Assembly: GCA_016927115.1 (NCBI GenBank)
Contig: JAFGNH010000022.1
Location: 1 to 64,000 of the forward strand
Length of the DNA stretch: 64,000 bases
From: Anaerolineales bacterium
GTDB lineage: Bacteria; Chloroflexota; Anaerolineae; Anaerolineales; E44-bin32
Direction of reading: 5' to 3'
Made by a program: the position numbers and the translations under genes. The notes under the pieces are model-generated. The model saw only the letters and a list, made by a program, of their open reading frames with translations, did no database searches and was not told the DNA's origin. Every line of letters starts with the position of its first letter. Position 1 is the stretch's first letter. Positions 44,362 to 55,446 of this stretch are shown here, one piece after another.

Positions 44362-46047
44362 ATGACACAGACAGCCCCAGACAACCATGTCCGGATCTTC
44401 GATACAACCCTGCGTGATGGCGAACAATCACCAGGTGCCACTCTCACATCAGCTGAGAAATTGGAAGTTGCACGCGGCCTTGCCCGCCTGGGAGTGGACG
44501 TCATCGAAGCAGGCTTTCCAGCTGCATCCCCGGATGATCTGGCAGCCGTTCAGCGTATAGCCCGAGAAGTTGGAAACAGGCGTTCGTATGATTCAGAAGA
44601 AGAACTGCGGATTCCATCCATCTGTGGGTTGGCACGCGCTAAAAAGGGAGACATCGATAAAGCCTGGGAAGCTGTTAGCCCGGCTGAGAAACCCCGTATC
44701 CACACCTTCCTGGCTACTTCTGAAATCCACATGAAGCACAAGCTGCGAAAGACACCAGAGGAAGTTCTGGCGATTGTTGCCGATATGGTTGCCTATGCAC
44801 ACTCGCTCTGTATTGATGTTGAATTCAGCCCCGAAGATGCCGCTCGCAGTAACCCGGAATTCCTGTACCGTGTCCTGGAGACTGCGATCCACGCAGGCGC
44901 CACAACCCTGAATATACCTGACACCGTCGGGTATGCGACTCCGGAGGAATTCGGAGCTTTGATCCGCGGCATCAAATCAAATGTCAGAGGTATAGAAAAC
45001 ACTGTCATTTCCGTTCACTGCCACAACGACCTGGGATTGGCTACCGCCAACTCGCTGGCTGGAATCCATGCAGGTGCACGCCAGGCCGAAGTCACCATCA
45101 ACGGCATTGGTGAACGTGCCGGTAACACTTCACTCGAAGAGGTTGTGATGGCCCTGCACACCCGCAGAGCAGTGTTCGATCTGCATACCAATATCGACAC
45201 AACTCAGATCTTCCGCATCAGCAAACTCGTCAGCAACTATACCGGAATCCCTGTCCAGCCGAATAAGGCCATTGTCGGTGCAAACGCATTTGCCCATGAA
45301 GCTGGTATCCATCAGGACGGTATGCTCAAACACCGCGCAACCTATGAGATCATGCAGCCAGAAACAGTCGGTGTCAGCCACAGCCAGCTGATCCTCGGAA
45401 AACACTCAGGCAAACACGCTTTAAAAGTCCACCTTGAGAACCTTGGTTTCGAGTTGGACGATGGGCAGCTCCTGCAAGCGTTCACCCGTTTCAAGGATCT
45501 GGCTGATAAAAAGAAGGACATCACAGATGCCGACCTGGAAGCCCTTATGGCCGATGAGTTCCACCATTTGCAGGAAATCTACTCCCTGGACGGCCTCCAG
45601 GTTGCCTGCGGTACGATGGGCATGCCTACAGCCACAATCCGCCTGCAAGGGCCGGATAACAAGATGCATATACGTGCCTGTACAGGAACAGGTCCGGTGG
45701 ATGCCGCTTTTGGCGCAATCGATGAAATTGTACAGAAAGACAGCAAACTGCTCGAATTCTCTATTCGTGCCGTAACAGAAGGTATTGATGCACAGGGTGA
45801 GGTAACTGTTCGCATTCTTGGCAGCGAGAAAGACCGCCCCCACCATGCACAGCGTTCGATTTCCCAGCCACGCTCGTTTGGCGGCTATGGTGCGGATACA
45901 GACATTATTGTGGCCAGCGTTAAAGCATACTTATCAGCCCTGAACAAACTTCTCGCTGCTGAAGGCCTTAATGATCCGGCGTCCAACATAGAAGAAGGCG
46001 AACCGCAGAGTGCAGCGGCCGAACAACCCGAAAAACTGACCGCTTGA
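44362..46047 (+). CDS. leuA: 2-isopropylmalate synthase
   Basis: A 561-residue enzyme that condenses 2-oxoisovalerate with acetyl-CoA, the first step to Leu. The TIM barrel starts [14 protein letters not shown] and contains the metal-binding [16 protein letters not shown] near residue 215 and [19 protein letters not shown]. The C-terminal Leu-binding LeuA dimer domain begins near residue 425 ([17 protein letters not shown]). The last 40 residues, rich in Ala and Glu, extend past the usual end (most LeuA are about 510-520). ATG follows AGGAG, 13 bases after ilvC. Confidence 0.95.
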   Translation: MTQTAPDNHVRIFDTTLRDGEQSPGATLTSAEKLEVARGLARLGVDVIEAGFPAASPDDLAAVQRIAREVGNRRSYDSEEELRIPSICGLARAKKGDIDKAWEAVSPAEKPRIHTFLATSEIHMKHKLRKTPEEVLAIVADMVAYAHSLCIDVEFSPEDAARSNPEFLYRVLETAIHAGATTLNIPDTVGYATPEEFGALIRGIKSNVRGIENTVISVHCHNDLGLATANSLAGIHAGARQAEVTINGIGERAGNTSLEEVVMALHTRRAVFDLHTNIDTTQIFRISKLVSNYTGIPVQPNKAIVGANAFAHEAGIHQDGMLKHRATYEIMQPETVGVSHSQLILGKHSGKHALKVHLENLGFELDDGQLLQAFTRFKDLADKKKDITDADLEALMADEFHHLQEIYSLDGLQVACGTMGMPTATIRLQGPDNKMHIRACTGTGPVDAAFGAIDEIVQKDSKLLEFSIRAVTEGIDAQGEVTVRILGSEKDRPHHAQRSISQPRSFGGYGADTDIIVASVKAYLSALNKLLAAEGLNDPASNIEEGEPQSAAAEQPEKLTA

Positions 46048-46085
46048 AAAAGGTTTTATATATCAATTATGAATGGACATGAAGT

Positions 46086-47501
46086 ATGAGCTCTCCTAAA
46101 ACTCTTTTCGATAAAATCTGGGACCGACATATTGTCACCCAGGAACCGGATTTTCCAGCAGTTCTATATATAGATCTGCACCTGGTACATGAAGTCACCT
46201 CACCGCAAGCATTCACTGGTCTGTACGACCGCGGACTTTCCGTTCGCAGACCAGAACAGACCTTTGCCACAATGGATCATGCCATCCCAACTCTCCCCCG
46301 CCACCTTCCAGTAAAGGATGCACAGGCGGCTGCTCAGTTGGAAAAGCTGAAAGAGAACTGCCAGAAAGCTGGTATTGAACTATTTGGTATGGATTCGGAT
46401 CGTAATGGGATCGTGCACGTGATCGGGCCGGAACTTGGGCTGACCCAACCGGGGCAAACCATCGTATGTGGTGACAGCCACACCTCCACACACGGTGCAT
46501 TTGGTGCACTGGCTTTCGGTATCGGGACAAGCGAAGTCGAACACGTGCTTGCCACACAGTGCCTGCTGCAGTCCAAACCGCAATCCTTTGAAGTCCGTTT
46601 CGAAGGGATTCTTCAACCTGGCGTATCAGCCAAAGATATGGTCCTGGCATTCATCCGGCAGGTCGGTGTGGGTGGCGGCAGCGGCTATGTTATCGAGTAT
46701 CGGGGTTCTGCCATAGAACAGCTCGATATGGAATCCCGCATGACCATCTGCAACATGTCTATTGAAGCTGGCGCCCGGGCAGGCATTATCTCCCCGGACG
46801 AGACGACTTATGCCTATCTGAAAGGCCGTCCCTACGCTCCCGATGGTAAAGACTGGGACACATCAGTCCTTGAATGGAAGAAGCTTCCAACAGAAGAAGG
46901 CGCCCGGTTCGATAAATCCATCTCCATAGATGTTACTGAGCTTGAGCCTATGATCACCTTCGGCACTAATCCGGGAATGGGCATGCCCATCACAGGAACG
47001 GTTCCTGACCCGGCTCGCGATGTGAGCGAAAATCAGCGGGACTCACTGGTAAAAGCGCTGCAGTATATGGACCTGATGCCTGGACAGCAGCTGCTGGGTA
47101 AAGACGTGGATATTATCTTCCTGGGATCCTGCACAAATTCGCGCATGAATGATCTTCGCCAGGCAGCATCCATCCTGCGGGGCAAAAAGATTTCTCCCGA
47201 TGTACGGATGCTGGTTGTTCCCGGATCACAGCCAATCAAACGCCAGGCGGAGGAAGAAGGATTGGCAGCTATCTTTCAGGATGCCGGTGCTGAATGGCGC
47301 GAATCGGGGTGTTCCATGTGTATTGCCATGAATGGTGATCAACTCAAACCGGGCGAATACAGCATCAGCACCAGCAATCGGAACTTTGAAGGCCGGCAGG
47401 GACCTGGCGGGCGCACTTTCCTTGCTTCCCCTCTAACGTCTGCAGCCAGTGCGCTCACAGGAAAAGTGACGGATGTACGTACCGTCCTTTCTCATGCATA
47501 A
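46086..47501 (+). CDS. leuC: 3-isopropylmalate dehydratase, large subunit
   Basis: A 471-residue aconitase-family subunit. Opening [12 protein letters not shown], substrate loop [20 protein letters not shown], and 4Fe-4S ligands at Cys in [13 protein letters not shown] near residue 347 and [13 protein letters not shown] near 408 are all present. With LeuD it isomerises 2- to 3-isopropylmalate. It must also isomerise citramalate (to 3-methylmalate) for the citramalate route, since no other isomerase is in the operon. ATG begins 38 bases after leuA. Confidence 0.97.
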   Translation: MSSPKTLFDKIWDRHIVTQEPDFPAVLYIDLHLVHEVTSPQAFTGLYDRGLSVRRPEQTFATMDHAIPTLPRHLPVKDAQAAAQLEKLKENCQKAGIELFGMDSDRNGIVHVIGPELGLTQPGQTIVCGDSHTSTHGAFGALAFGIGTSEVEHVLATQCLLQSKPQSFEVRFEGILQPGVSAKDMVLAFIRQVGVGGGSGYVIEYRGSAIEQLDMESRMTICNMSIEAGARAGIISPDETTYAYLKGRPYAPDGKDWDTSVLEWKKLPTEEGARFDKSISIDVTELEPMITFGTNPGMGMPITGTVPDPARDVSENQRDSLVKALQYMDLMPGQQLLGKDVDIIFLGSCTNSRMNDLRQAASILRGKKISPDVRMLVVPGSQPIKRQAEEEGLAAIFQDAGAEWRESGCSMCIAMNGDQLKPGEYSISTSNRNFEGRQGPGGRTFLASPLTSAASALTGKVTDVRTVLSHA

Positions 47502-47541
47502 ACTTTCCGGCGCTATTACCGGATAGAGAAGGTAGACTGTT

Positions 47542-48132
47542 ATGGAAAAATTTCATGTGCTTACCTCACATGTCGTTGCGCTACCAGTCAATGACATAGA
47601 TACAGATCAGATTATTCCCGCGCGCTTCCTGAAGAGAATCCAGAAGGACGGATTCGGCCAGTTCCTTTTTGCAGATTGGCGCTACCTGGCAGACGGATCA
47701 CTCAATCCGGATTTCATTCTGAACAACCCACAATCGCAGGGCGCATCCATACTGCTGGCTGGAGATAACTTCGGTTGTGGATCTTCCCGCGAGCATGCCC
47801 CATGGTCACTGGCAGACTGGGGCTTCCGAGCGGTCTTATCCACATCATTTGCGGATATCTTCTACAATAACTCACTTAAAGTCGGACTGCTGCCGGTGCA
47901 GATCAGCCCTGAGAATTCCCGCTATCTATTTGAAACCATCCAGGCTTCACCCCAGACACCCCTCACTATCGACCTGCCCTCACAGAGCTGGACGCTATCA
48001 GAAGCACTTTCAGGCGAGTTCACCATCCATCCTTTTGCCAAACAGTGTTTGCTGGATGGCATGGATCAGTTGAGCTACCTGTTTTCATTTGAGGACAGGG
48101 TCACAGAATATGAGGCCACCCATGGTTCCTGA
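47542..48132 (+). CDS. leuD: 3-isopropylmalate dehydratase, small subunit
   Basis: A 196-residue swivel subunit. Family motifs are DIDTDQIIPARFLKRI near residue 18, DNFGCGSSREHAPWSLADWG near 75, and TSFADIFYNNSLKVGLLP near 100. The size is that of the longer bacterial LeuD. ATG follows GAGAAGG. Its end overlaps the start of cimA by 11 bases. Shared with the citramalate branch. Confidence 0.97.
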   Translation: MEKFHVLTSHVVALPVNDIDTDQIIPARFLKRIQKDGFGQFLFADWRYLADGSLNPDFILNNPQSQGASILLAGDNFGCGSSREHAPWSLADWGFRAVLSTSFADIFYNNSLKVGLLPVQISPENSRYLFETIQASPQTPLTIDLPSQSWTLSEALSGEFTIHPFAKQCLLDGMDQLSYLFSFEDRVTEYEATHGS

Positions 48133-49699
48133 AAGAGTTCAGATATACGATACAACACTGCGTGATGGGACCCAGCGTGAGGGAATTTCACTGTCCGCCG
48201 ATGATAAGATCAGACTCGCCCGGAGGCTGGATGAATTGGGCATTGATTTTATTGAAGGAGGTTGGCCGGGTTCCAATCCGAAGGATGTGGAGTTCTTTGA
48301 CCGGGCAAAGGAAATAGACTGGATGAGTGCCAGTATCACCGCTTTTGGATCCACCCGCCGGGCTGGTATTGCTGTTGACCAGGATCCCAATATCCAGGCT
48401 CTGCTCGAAGCGGAAACTCCAATCTGCACACTGGTAGGAAAAACATGGGACCTTCATGTAACCGAAGTACTGCGAACATCCCTTGAAGAGAACCTGGCGA
48501 TGATTTCTGAAAGCACTGCGTATCTTAAAGCGCAGGGGCGGCGTGTATTCTATGATGCCGAGCATTTTTTCGACGGATACCAGGCCGATCCCGAATATTC
48601 ACTGCAGACCCTGATTGCAGCACGTGATGCCGGTGCGGAAGTCTTGGTGTTGTGTGACACAAATGGCGGGACCATGCCCTGGGAAATCAGCCGGATCGTG
48701 AGAGAAGTATTTCAGGTGGTGCAGCATCCGATAGGAATCCATGCCCATAACGACTCGGAAACTGCCGTCGCGAACAGCCTGGCAGCAGTAAGTGCCGGCG
48801 CTACCCATGTTCAGGGAACCATTAATGGCTATGGTGAACGCTGCGGTAATGCAAACCTTTGTGCAGTCATTCCCGATCTTGAGTTGAAACTTAAAGCAAA
48901 ATGCCTTCCTGACGGTAAGCTCTCCGAAATAACGGATGTCTCCCGCTTATTCTCTGAAGTAGCCAATCTGGCACCAGATGAACACATGCCCTTTGTCGGA
49001 AATAGTGCCTTTGCCCATAAGGGCGGAATCCATGTTGCCGCCATGCGGCGTACGCCCCTCTCCTACCAGCATATAGATCCTGAGCAGGTCGGGAACAAGA
49101 TGCGCACTGTCATCAGCGAACTGTCGGGAAAAGGGAACCTGGAGACCATGATCGAAGAATCCGGTCTTCTCCAGGGCGCCGACATGGATCTCAGGACCGT
49201 TCTGAACCAGATCAAGGATCTGGAAGCCAGGGGGTTTTCGTTTGAGGCTGCAGAAGCGTCTGTCATCATGATGATTAAAAGACAGGCACAGGATTACAAA
49301 CCTGCTTTTAAACTTATTGATTATTCCGTAAGCGTGCAAAACAGAGAAGGACGGGGAACTTTTGCAGAAGCCATCGTGAAGATCAGCGTGGATGGTGAAA
49401 TATTGCATACAGCAGCCGAAGGCAATGGGCCGGTGAATGCTCTGGATGCCGCTCTACGAAAAGCCTTATCGCCCGTATATCCAGGACTAAAAAAGTTCCG
49501 CCTCGCCGATTACAAAGTCCGTATTCTTGATGGAACCAATGGTACTGCGGCGACCACCCGGGTGCTGATCGATACTCGCAACGGCCATCACCGCTGGAGC
49601 ACAGTCGGCGCATCAGCCAATATTATTGAGGCTTCCTGGCAGGCGCTCGCCGACAGTGTAGAGTATGGCATTATGCGTACCTGTACCGAACAGCAGTAA
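48122..49699 (+). CDS. cimA: citramalate synthase
   Basis: A 525-residue enzyme of the IPMS/homocitrate synthase family that condenses pyruvate and acetyl-CoA to citramalate, opening a threonine-independent route to 2-oxobutyrate and Ile. IYDTTLRDGTQREGISLSAD and GIDFIEGGWPGSNPKD are CimA-type (GGWPGSNP is characteristic and absent from LeuA). The HAHNDSETAVANSLAAVSAG metal site is near residue 208. I chose ATG 48122 (GAGG eight bases upstream), which overlaps leuD by 11 bases. A C-terminal LeuA-dimer domain is present, so feedback by Ile is possible. Confidence 0.95.
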   Translation: MVPERVQIYDTTLRDGTQREGISLSADDKIRLARRLDELGIDFIEGGWPGSNPKDVEFFDRAKEIDWMSASITAFGSTRRAGIAVDQDPNIQALLEAETPICTLVGKTWDLHVTEVLRTSLEENLAMISESTAYLKAQGRRVFYDAEHFFDGYQADPEYSLQTLIAARDAGAEVLVLCDTNGGTMPWEISRIVREVFQVVQHPIGIHAHNDSETAVANSLAAVSAGATHVQGTINGYGERCGNANLCAVIPDLELKLKAKCLPDGKLSEITDVSRLFSEVANLAPDEHMPFVGNSAFAHKGGIHVAAMRRTPLSYQHIDPEQVGNKMRTVISELSGKGNLETMIEESGLLQGADMDLRTVLNQIKDLEARGFSFEAAEASVIMMIKRQAQDYKPAFKLIDYSVSVQNREGRGTFAEAIVKISVDGEILHTAAEGNGPVNALDAALRKALSPVYPGLKKFRLADYKVRILDGTNGTAATTRVLIDTRNGHHRWSTVGASANIIEASWQALADSVEYGIMRTCTEQQ

Positions 49700-49807
49700 T
49701 CCAAAGGCGTATCCAGCCCGACAGATTTAATGCTTCATTTCAACGGTGGAAAGACAGATTTCACCGTAACTACAGCAGTATCGTGAGAAAGGTAGAATTC
49801 CAACATC

Positions 49808-50881
49808 ATGCAGGCAAAGATAATTGTCTTACCGGGAGACGGTATCGGCCCGGAAGTAACTGCAGCTGCCATGGAAGTTCTGCAGACTGCAGCAGAAAAA
49901 TTCAACCACAAACTGACGTTCGAAGAACACCTCTTTGGTGGCTGCGCCATCGATTCACAGGGCGTTCCACTCTCGGAAAATACTCTCGCAGCCTGCAAAG
50001 CTGCAGATGCCATCCTGCTGGGAGCGGTGGGAGGACCCAAGTGGGATTCTCCCTCAGCTTCTGTTCGCCCTGAACAGGGCCTTCTCAGGCTGCGAAAGGA
50101 ACTGGATCTTTTTGCCAACCTGCGCCCTGTCAAGGTATTTCCCGCTCTGATTGATTCCTCTCCGCTTCGGCGTGAACGTGTTGAAAATGTCGATATCCTT
50201 TTCTTGCGGGAACTGACCAGCGGTATCTATTTCGGGCAGCCTCGTGAGCGAAAAAATATAGGTAGCCAGGAAACCGCTCTGGATACGATGTTCTACAGTG
50301 AAGATGAGGTTCGCAGGATTGCCCATCTTGCTTTTGAAACTTCACAGAAACGTCGAAAATCGGTGACTTCCGTAGACAAAGCCAATGTTCTTGAATCATC
50401 CAGGCTTTGGCGAAAGGTCGTGATAGAAGTATCCGGTTCGTATCCAGACGTCACCCTTCATCATCAGCTGGTCGATTCAATGGCTATGCGCATCATTCAA
50501 GGCGCGGGTGATTTTGATGTTGTTGTTACATCCAACATGTTCGGTGATATCCTGACTGATGAAGCATCCGTCCTGTCTGGCTCCCTGGGGCTGCTCCCCA
50601 GCGCTTCACTGAGATCTGGTTCTCTGGGCCTCTATGAACCCATTCACGGCTCCGCACCAGACATCGCGGGGAAAGGTCTGGCAAATCCAATCGGCTCAGT
50701 ACTCAGTGCAGCTATGCTCTTCCGCTACTCTTTAAACCTCGACGAGGAAGCCAGGTGCATTGAAACCGCGGTTCAAAACGCATTAGACCAGGGTGCTCGT
50801 ACAGCCGACCTGGCGGACTCAAACACCCTCACAACAACAGAGATGACCGGCATTCTCTGCAAGCTGGTACTCGATGCATAA
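49808..50881 (+). CDS. leuB: 3-isopropylmalate dehydrogenase
   Basis: A 357-residue NAD-dependent decarboxylating dehydrogenase. The start KIIVLPGDGIGPEVTAAAME, LLGAVGGPKWD, LRKELDLFANLRPVK and TSNMFGDILTDEASVLSGSL (substrate/Mg Asp) are standard for LeuB, and ELTSGIYFGQPR identifies the isopropylmalate branch. In this operon it should also oxidise 3-methylmalate to 2-oxobutyrate for Ile. A gap of 108 bases after cimA is the largest inside the operon but shows no terminator. Confidence 0.97.
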   Translation: MQAKIIVLPGDGIGPEVTAAAMEVLQTAAEKFNHKLTFEEHLFGGCAIDSQGVPLSENTLAACKAADAILLGAVGGPKWDSPSASVRPEQGLLRLRKELDLFANLRPVKVFPALIDSSPLRRERVENVDILFLRELTSGIYFGQPRERKNIGSQETALDTMFYSEDEVRRIAHLAFETSQKRRKSVTSVDKANVLESSRLWRKVVIEVSGSYPDVTLHHQLVDSMAMRIIQGAGDFDVVVTSNMFGDILTDEASVLSGSLGLLPSASLRSGSLGLYEPIHGSAPDIAGKGLANPIGSVLSAAMLFRYSLNLDEEARCIETAVQNALDQGARTADLADSNTLTTTEMTGILCKLVLDA

Positions 50882-50945
50882 GCAATAAATACAGGAACCT
50901 GATCGAAAACAGTCGCAGCTTTTTCGATCTATACACGGAGGAATC

Positions 50946-51869
50946 ATGGAAATAGAAAATGGAAAAATGTGGCATGATGGACAGATACTCAGCTATGAAG
51001 ATGTCAGAGTCCCCTTCCTTAACCCGGCATTGCACTACGGTCTGGCGGTATTTGAAGGGATCCGCTGCTACGATTCACCGGAAGGTCCGGCAGTTTTTCG
51101 TCTGCATGAACATCTCCAGCGCTTCCTGGATTCGATTCACATCTTTGGCGTGCTGAACATGCCCTACGACCTGGAAACGCTTCGAAAGGGCACTCATGAG
51201 GTCGTGCGGGTAAACAATCTTCGGGAATGCTATATCCGCCCCTTGATGTACCTGGCAAGAGGATCCATGGGCTTGAACATCGATTTGATGGAACCTTCCG
51301 TTGGCATTGCCGCCTGGCCCTGGGCTACACTTCTTGGTGAAGAAGGCTTAAATAAAGGCGTTCGGCTCATGGTCTCATCTTTCACAAGACTTCACCCGAA
51401 TGTAATCATGACAAAGGCAAAGGTTTCAGGCAACTATGTGAATTCCGTGTTGGCTAAAACGATTGCCTCAAGAGCCGGGTTTGACGAAACCGTAATGCTG
51501 GACCCGGAAGGGTATGTGGCTGAATGCAGCGGAGAAAATATCTTCATGGTGCGGGACAATGTCATCTATACACCTCCGCGGGCATCCATTCTTGAAGGGA
51601 TCACTCGTGCCTCCATAATTACACTGGCTGATGACCTCGGATACGCTGTTGTTGAGGATCGAATCTCACGAGATCAGCTGTATATTGCTGATGAGGTATT
51701 TGTATGTGGAACAGCGGCAGAAGTCGTTCCTGTACGGGAAATTGATTTTCGACAGATCGGTAAAGGCATCATGGGACCTGTCGCAAGTGCACTCCAATCT
51801 GCCTTTTTCAAGACTGTTCATGGAGAAGGAGAACATTCGAAAGAGTGGCTGGATATTGTTAAGGTGTGA
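50946..51869 (+). CDS. ilvE: branched-chain amino-acid aminotransferase
   Basis: A 307-residue fold-IV PLP enzyme for the last step of Val, Leu and Ile synthesis. HYGLAVFEGIRCYDSPEGPA near residue 35, YIRPLMYLARGSMG near 96, the PLP-binding Lys in TKAKVSGNYVNSVLA near 157, and ECSGENIFMV near 195 define the branch. ATG follows GGAGG. It closes the ten-gene operon and is followed by a strong terminator. Confidence 0.96.
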   Translation: MEIENGKMWHDGQILSYEDVRVPFLNPALHYGLAVFEGIRCYDSPEGPAVFRLHEHLQRFLDSIHIFGVLNMPYDLETLRKGTHEVVRVNNLRECYIRPLMYLARGSMGLNIDLMEPSVGIAAWPWATLLGEEGLNKGVRLMVSSFTRLHPNVIMTKAKVSGNYVNSVLAKTIASRAGFDETVMLDPEGYVAECSGENIFMVRDNVIYTPPRASILEGITRASIITLADDLGYAVVEDRISRDQLYIADEVFVCGTAAEVVPVREIDFRQIGKGIMGPVASALQSAFFKTVHGEGEHSKEWLDIVKV

Positions 51870-51898
51870 TCAGGCTTTGTGATACGGGTTCTGAAGAA

Positions 51899-51946
51899 AA
51901 GAAGGCCAGAGAAAGAAGCATACTCCTTCCTGGCCTTCTTTTTTTA
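51899..51946 (+). terminator. terminator of the ilv-leu operon
   Basis: AAGAAGGCCAG (51899-51909) pairs over 11 bases with CTGGCCTTCTT (51930-51940), followed by T-rich sequence. Being AA/TT-flanked it could also serve the convergent ABC permease gene. Confidence 0.9.
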
Positions 51947-54355
51947 GTAGGAGAGACTATCACGAACACGCATGCCTGCAGCGCTGCGTGCAGGCAGCAT
52001 GCTCGCTGCAATTGAAAGAACCGTGATAATTGAAAGCCAGATCAGCGGGCCCTGCAGCGAAAACTGGTAGGAAAGCTGCTGATTCAATGCCGCTGATAAT
52101 CCTCGGGTTGCCAGTAAGTAAGTTGCCGGAATACTCAGTGGAAGCGCAAGAACCCAGCTCAACCAGCCGAGTAGAACGCCTTCCCCAACTGCCAGCCGAA
52201 TAACACGTTTGGAAGAAGCGCCAATCGAGCGCATCACACCAATCTCGCGGCGTCGTTCAAGTACGTTCAGTGATAGTACACCACTCAAACCGACACCACC
52301 CACTATGGCAATAATCACAGCCATGATAGCCAGAAGCAGAAAGATCAAGCTGAAGCCGCTTACCGCCGACTGGCTGATTTCCAATGTAGTTTCTGCTCCA
52401 AACAAGCCGGATGCCAAAACGTCCAGATTCCGATCCTCCAGCACCCGGGAAAGATTAAATGCAACAGCCTGATTCTGTTCTAGTCCAGTGAGGCCTGTAC
52501 GGATTGAGAGGACGTTCACAAGGCCGATGCTTCCCATTTCACGCTGCATTGTATCCAGCGATGAAAATACGGCCGTGTCTGCAATTGGATCATACACGGT
52601 ACCCACAACCAGCCAATCCTGTTCTCTTCCCTGTGAGTCAGCAATTGTGATTGTGTCTCCAACAACCCAGCCGGTTTTTTGTGCAAGACTCTGTGACAGA
52701 ACAACGGTTTGCTGATCCCCTTCCTGCAGCCAGCGGCCATTAACTACTTCCGGCAGATACATCAATGAATCGGAGGGAAGGCCAATCATCCTGATACGCG
52801 GATCGGTCACCTGCTCCTCATCCTGGGATACGGGCCTGCCTTTTCCAGTCATTACGAGCCAGGATTCAACCTGCCTGACAGATGGATCCGATTGGGCCAG
52901 ACTTTCCACTCTCTTCCAACGGGAAGGAGAAGACAGCTGAAGGCTGATATCATAGGTATGTATTGAAGCCAGCTTATCTTCATAGGTATAGCGGGAGGCA
53001 TCCTGCAAGCCTAATACCATCATGAACACCACCCCCGCAAGGACGAGTGTGAGTTCGATCAATACCACTCTCTTCTTATTTCGAAATGTATTGCTGATAA
53101 TTAACACAATCGTATACGGGAGCCTGCTCAGCCTGCTGAAAAAAGTGGGAACAGTCCCGAGGCTGCCACTCAGCCCGTAGGTGCTGATCGCTTCGCGAAC
53201 GGTCAGCAGGACACCCTTTCGCAGAGGGATCAGGGCAGCAAGGAACGGTGCCAATACGGCAACAGCCACCTGAATAACAATCGCCTGCATATCAATACTG
53301 AAACCAGGGTCATCCATATTCAGCAGATCGATAAAGAGAGTTTGGAAACTACGTGCGCCCAATCCCCCCAGTGGAACTGAAATAACTGCGGCCATCAAAC
53401 CATAGATAAGCACCAGAAGAAAATACCCGAAAAACACCTGGCCCGGGCTGGCTCCGATCGCCTTCATCACACCGATCTGGTTAATTTGCTGGCTGATAAT
53501 CGCACTAATACTGTTGTAGACCAGAAAGACCCCCAGGAGGATAATCACGACACCAATCACACCCAGAATTAGAAAAATCGCATTCAGCAATTCTGCAGCG
53601 GGTGGAATATCGGGCGGTACGATCCGATTCTGGAACGGGAATACCACACCGAAGGAATCAACGCCGATCCTTTCAAAATAATCCTGAATGGCAAGATCTG
53701 TCAGCTCTGCAGATTCCTGCGAAAATTCGACATCTCGGGTCATTACAGTGTCGTATGTCGAGCGGCCTGTCAGACGCTCAAAAGTGCCGCGGTCAGCGTA
53801 GAAAATGGGCTGCCCCACAAATACTACCGGATAGGGACCCTGGGGTTTAAGCGTCCCGGAAATTGTGAGTGTCCGCACACGATCATTCACGCGGACCTCG
53901 ATCGTGTCCCCTTCAGCCACGCCATACAGCTCATCTGCAGTTCGGATAACGCCGATTTCGTTACGGAAAGGCCATTCTCCACTGATAAGATTAATCAGCT
54001 CCATCTGCTGGCTTTCGAAGTCCTTACGTCCTTCAAGCAGCGCTGTCTGCCATTCCTCTTCCCCTGGAAAACGCCACTCAACTGAGGAATTTAGAGTACC
54101 TTCAACCTGGTGTACACCGTCAATGGTTTTCATCGTACGGATCTGTTCATCGGTGAGAAAGGGAGAGACGCCAAGCTTAATAGCAGGAGGCTCCGCCTGC
54201 TGCCATTCATCGGAAATTGTGCCGGCAATCAGATTACGTCCACCAACCACAAGACCGATGGCTATCGCTCCCATTGCGATTACGAAAACCACCTGAAGTG
54301 TGCGGGCTTTATTGCCCCATAAATCGAACCGGACTTTCGTCAATAAGCCTCTCAT
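51944..54355 (-). CDS. FtsX/MacB-type ABC transporter permease
   Basis: An 803-residue permease with two FtsX modules. The N-terminal helix (TLQVVFVIAMGAIAIGL) is followed by a large extracytoplasmic MacB-like domain (about residues 45-255), three helices (ILGVIGVVIILLGVFLVYNS and two more), another helix, a second extracytoplasmic domain (about 465-660), and three C-terminal helices. INQIGVMKAIGASPGQVF and REIGVMRSIGASSKRVIRL are the two coupling loops with the EIGVMRSIG signature. Such systems act as mechanotransmitters, exporting lipoproteins, peptides or antibiotics. Its ATG overlaps the ATPase gene stop by four bases. Confidence 0.9.
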   Translation of the reverse strand: MRGLLTKVRFDLWGNKARTLQVVFVIAMGAIAIGLVVGGRNLIAGTISDEWQQAEPPAIKLGVSPFLTDEQIRTMKTIDGVHQVEGTLNSSVEWRFPGEEEWQTALLEGRKDFESQQMELINLISGEWPFRNEIGVIRTADELYGVAEGDTIEVRVNDRVRTLTISGTLKPQGPYPVVFVGQPIFYADRGTFERLTGRSTYDTVMTRDVEFSQESAELTDLAIQDYFERIGVDSFGVVFPFQNRIVPPDIPPAAELLNAIFLILGVIGVVIILLGVFLVYNSISAIISQQINQIGVMKAIGASPGQVFFGYFLLVLIYGLMAAVISVPLGGLGARSFQTLFIDLLNMDDPGFSIDMQAIVIQVAVAVLAPFLAALIPLRKGVLLTVREAISTYGLSGSLGTVPTFFSRLSRLPYTIVLIISNTFRNKKRVVLIELTLVLAGVVFMMVLGLQDASRYTYEDKLASIHTYDISLQLSSPSRWKRVESLAQSDPSVRQVESWLVMTGKGRPVSQDEEQVTDPRIRMIGLPSDSLMYLPEVVNGRWLQEGDQQTVVLSQSLAQKTGWVVGDTITIADSQGREQDWLVVGTVYDPIADTAVFSSLDTMQREMGSIGLVNVLSIRTGLTGLEQNQAVAFNLSRVLEDRNLDVLASGLFGAETTLEISQSAVSGFSLIFLLLAIMAVIIAIVGGVGLSGVLSLNVLERRREIGVMRSIGASSKRVIRLAVGEGVLLGWLSWVLALPLSIPATYLLATRGLSAALNQQLSYQFSLQGPLIWLSIITVLSIAASMLPARSAAGMRVRDSLSY

Positions 54356-55110
54356 ATGCGAAGCTCCAGAGGAACCAGCTCCCGATTTACAGAGAAGAGT
54401 GCCGGTGCGGCAATCGTATCACTGTATACTTCTCCGTTGCGAATTTCTATCACACGCGGTATCTGCTTTACGAGGTTGGCATCATGTGTGACCATAACAA
54501 TCGTTTTTCCCTGATCCACCAATTGCAGAAAAAGGTCAAATACGGATTCAGCCGTTTTTGAGTCCAGATTACCGGTCGGTTCATCCGCAATAATCAGAGA
54601 AGGATCGTTGGCAAGTGCACGGGCGATAGCTGCCCGCTGCTGCTGCCCGCCTGAGACCATACCCGGCAGTTTTCCTGCCTGATCCGCCAAACCGACCATA
54701 TCCAGCAAAAACATCGCCCTATCCGAGCGCTCCCGGCGTGCATACTTCCCCATAAATTCCATCGGAAGCACCACGTTCTGCAGCAAGCTGAGGGATGGGA
54801 GAAGCTGGAAAAACTGGAAGATGATGCCGATATGGTTTCCCCTCCAGGCTGCCAGTTCATTTTCGGTCATGGTGTGAACTGCCTGCCCCTGCACTCTCAC
54901 CTCACCGGATGTGGGCCTGTCAATACCGGTAATCATATTCAGCAGTGTGGATTTCCCATTTCCTGAGGGGCCCGTAATCGCAGTAAAGTCGCCTGCCTCA
55001 ATGCTAAGTGAAAAATCTTTTAGAACCTGTACCTCCGCCCCGCCTACTGTATAAGCTTTATACAGATCTTTAATTTCAATCATCGACTCCAACCGATACC
55101 TCTCCGTCAT
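54352..55110 (-). CDS. ABC transporter ATP-binding protein, MacB/LolD class
   Basis: A 252-residue ATPase, starting at ATG 55110 after GAGGG; GTG 55122 is also open. Walker [18 protein letters not shown] near residue 50, signature [16 protein letters not shown] near 154, Walker [17 protein letters not shown] and switch His [10 protein letters not shown] are all intact. The sequence between Walker A and the signature ([17 protein letters not shown]) is typical of the MacB/LolD/FtsE class. It pairs with the permease gene downstream (ATGA overlap). Confidence 0.95.
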   Translation of the reverse strand: MTERYRLESMIEIKDLYKAYTVGGAEVQVLKDFSLSIEAGDFTAITGPSGNGKSTLLNMITGIDRPTSGEVRVQGQAVHTMTENELAAWRGNHIGIIFQFFQLLPSLSLLQNVVLPMEFMGKYARRERSDRAMFLLDMVGLADQAGKLPGMVSGGQQQRAAIARALANDPSLIIADEPTGNLDSKTAESVFDLFLQLVDQGKTIVMVTHDANLVKQIPRVIEIRNGEVYSDTIAAPALFSVNRELVPLELRI

Positions 55111-55446
55111 AGTAACCCTCACATTAGGAACTGTTTATCCATATTTTGTATATATATTGTACAGCTTTTTATAATTTAAGTCAATATATACGATATTCTT
55201 TATCCGTTTTTGCCTGTAGTCGATCAACACATGAAATAGAGCAGGCAGAGGGGGCTGGAAAACAGGAGCCGGTTTATGGCACATGCAGGGATGTTACTTT
55301 TATAGTGAACTAAAGAGAGGCGGGCGAGTAAGAGGGTGATCGATGAACACCGGTCTAAACAGGTTCCGCAGCAGCGGTTTCCTGTGTCCGATACAGCGAA
55401 CTGGTCCGTTCCCGATAGAAAAACAATCAGCAACGGCGTTCAGGAT

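Noticed and set aside
55224-55446. Possible transposon remnant between the ABC exporter and the aldehyde dehydrogenase
   Set aside because: Translations in all frames show no transposase motif and no terminal repeats were seen.
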